This document shows positions 6,335-6,554 of a stretch of DNA of 6,554 bases, one piece after another. The translations under genes and the position numbers were made by a program. Numbering within the stretch: the first letter of the stretch is position 1; every line of letters starts with the position of its first letter. The notes under the pieces are model-generated. The model was not told the DNA's origin and did no database searches. It worked only from the letters and a program-made list of their open reading frames with translations. Source of the DNA: Pseudomonadota bacterium (lineage in GTDB: Bacteria; Pseudomonadota; Alphaproteobacteria; Rhizobiales; Beijerinckiaceae). The stretch spans positions 1 through 6,554 of the forward strand of contig JAGWRL010000287.1 of the NCBI GenBank assembly GCA_028876585.1, written 5' to 3'.

Positions 6335-6554
6335 ATGTCCTATCCGCTGATGACCGAAATCGACATCCTGCCCCGCGACGGTTACGCCGGCGCGCTCGCC
6401 GGCCGGGCGTTCCGCCCCGACCTCGGCGGCCCCGCCGTGGTCGCCATACGCGCCGAGGGCGTATTCGACGTCACCGCGCAATTCCCGACCCTGCGCGATC
6501 TCGCCGAGACGGCCGACCCGGCCGCGGCGTTGCGCGCGGCGCGCGGCGAGCGGA
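6335..6554 (+). CDS. FAH-family protein, N-terminal part only (runs off the right edge)
   Basis: Seventy-three codons are visible, beginning MSYPLMTEIDILPRDGYAGA. The segment AGRAFRPDLGGPAVVAIRAEGVFDVTAQFPTLRDLAETADPAAALRAA resembles the N-terminal region of the longer (about 380-390 residue) fumarylacetoacetate hydrolase family proteins of proteobacteria, several of which act in sugar-acid breakdown as 2-keto-3-deoxy-acid dehydratases or diketo-acid hydrolases. The catalytic metal-binding domain lies outside the window, so the activity cannot be judged. The start at 6335 is chosen because GAGGA lies 8 nt upstream; in-frame ATGs at 6311 and 6320 have no comparable site. It is the only plus-strand gene found and is divergent from the GntR regulator. 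This suggests control by that regulator and a role in the same pathway as the dehydratase. The family call rests on recognition of a short, less conserved region. Confidence 0.75.
   Translation, partial: MSYPLMTEIDILPRDGYAGALAGRAFRPDLGGPAVVAIRAEGVFDVTAQFPTLRDLAETADPAAALRAARGER

Overview
The window is compact, GC-rich bacterial DNA in which nearly every codon ends in G or C. The LepA, Mrp and DUF971 proteins look alphaproteobacterial, most likely Hyphomicrobiales (Rhizobiales). That placement is a judgement from protein flavour and gene style, not a computed result. I see no tRNA, rRNA, CRISPR array, insertion sequence or prophage gene, and base and codon use look uniform throughout.

Left block (1-3328, all on the minus strand, so transcription runs right to left): mrp, an Fe-S cluster carrier ATPase with a MIP18/DUF59 domain followed by a P-loop ATPase domain; a DUF971 protein that begins 12 nt after mrp ends, with its ribosome binding site starting at the mrp stop codon; then, after about 100 nt, lepA (elongation factor 4), which is cut by the left edge one base after a leucine codon close to its natural end. 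Mrp plus DUF971 together have the three domains found fused in the plant chloroplast protein HCF101, which makes this pair the most informative housekeeping feature here.

Right block (3385-6554): a minus-strand operon reads GntR/FCD regulator, then a UxaA/GarD-family sugar-acid dehydratase, then a HAD-family phosphatase. The spacing is 19 nt between the first two genes and a 4-nt overlap between the last two. Divergent from the regulator, a plus-strand gene starts at 6335 and runs off the right edge; its 73 visible residues look like the N-terminal region of a fumarylacetoacetate hydrolase (FAH) family protein. Together these suggest a locus for breakdown of a hexonate- or aldarate-type sugar acid: the dehydratase removes water to give a 2-keto-3-deoxy acid, the FAH-family enzyme may process a keto-acid intermediate, and the regulator sits where it could control both directions. 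The substrate cannot be read from the sequence, and the role of the phosphatase is the open question.

The long ORFs on the opposite strand and in other frames are by-products of the GC-rich codon pattern. I see no clear evidence of a wholly new system. The points worth checking are the HCF101-like gene pair and the sugar-acid cluster with its phosphatase.
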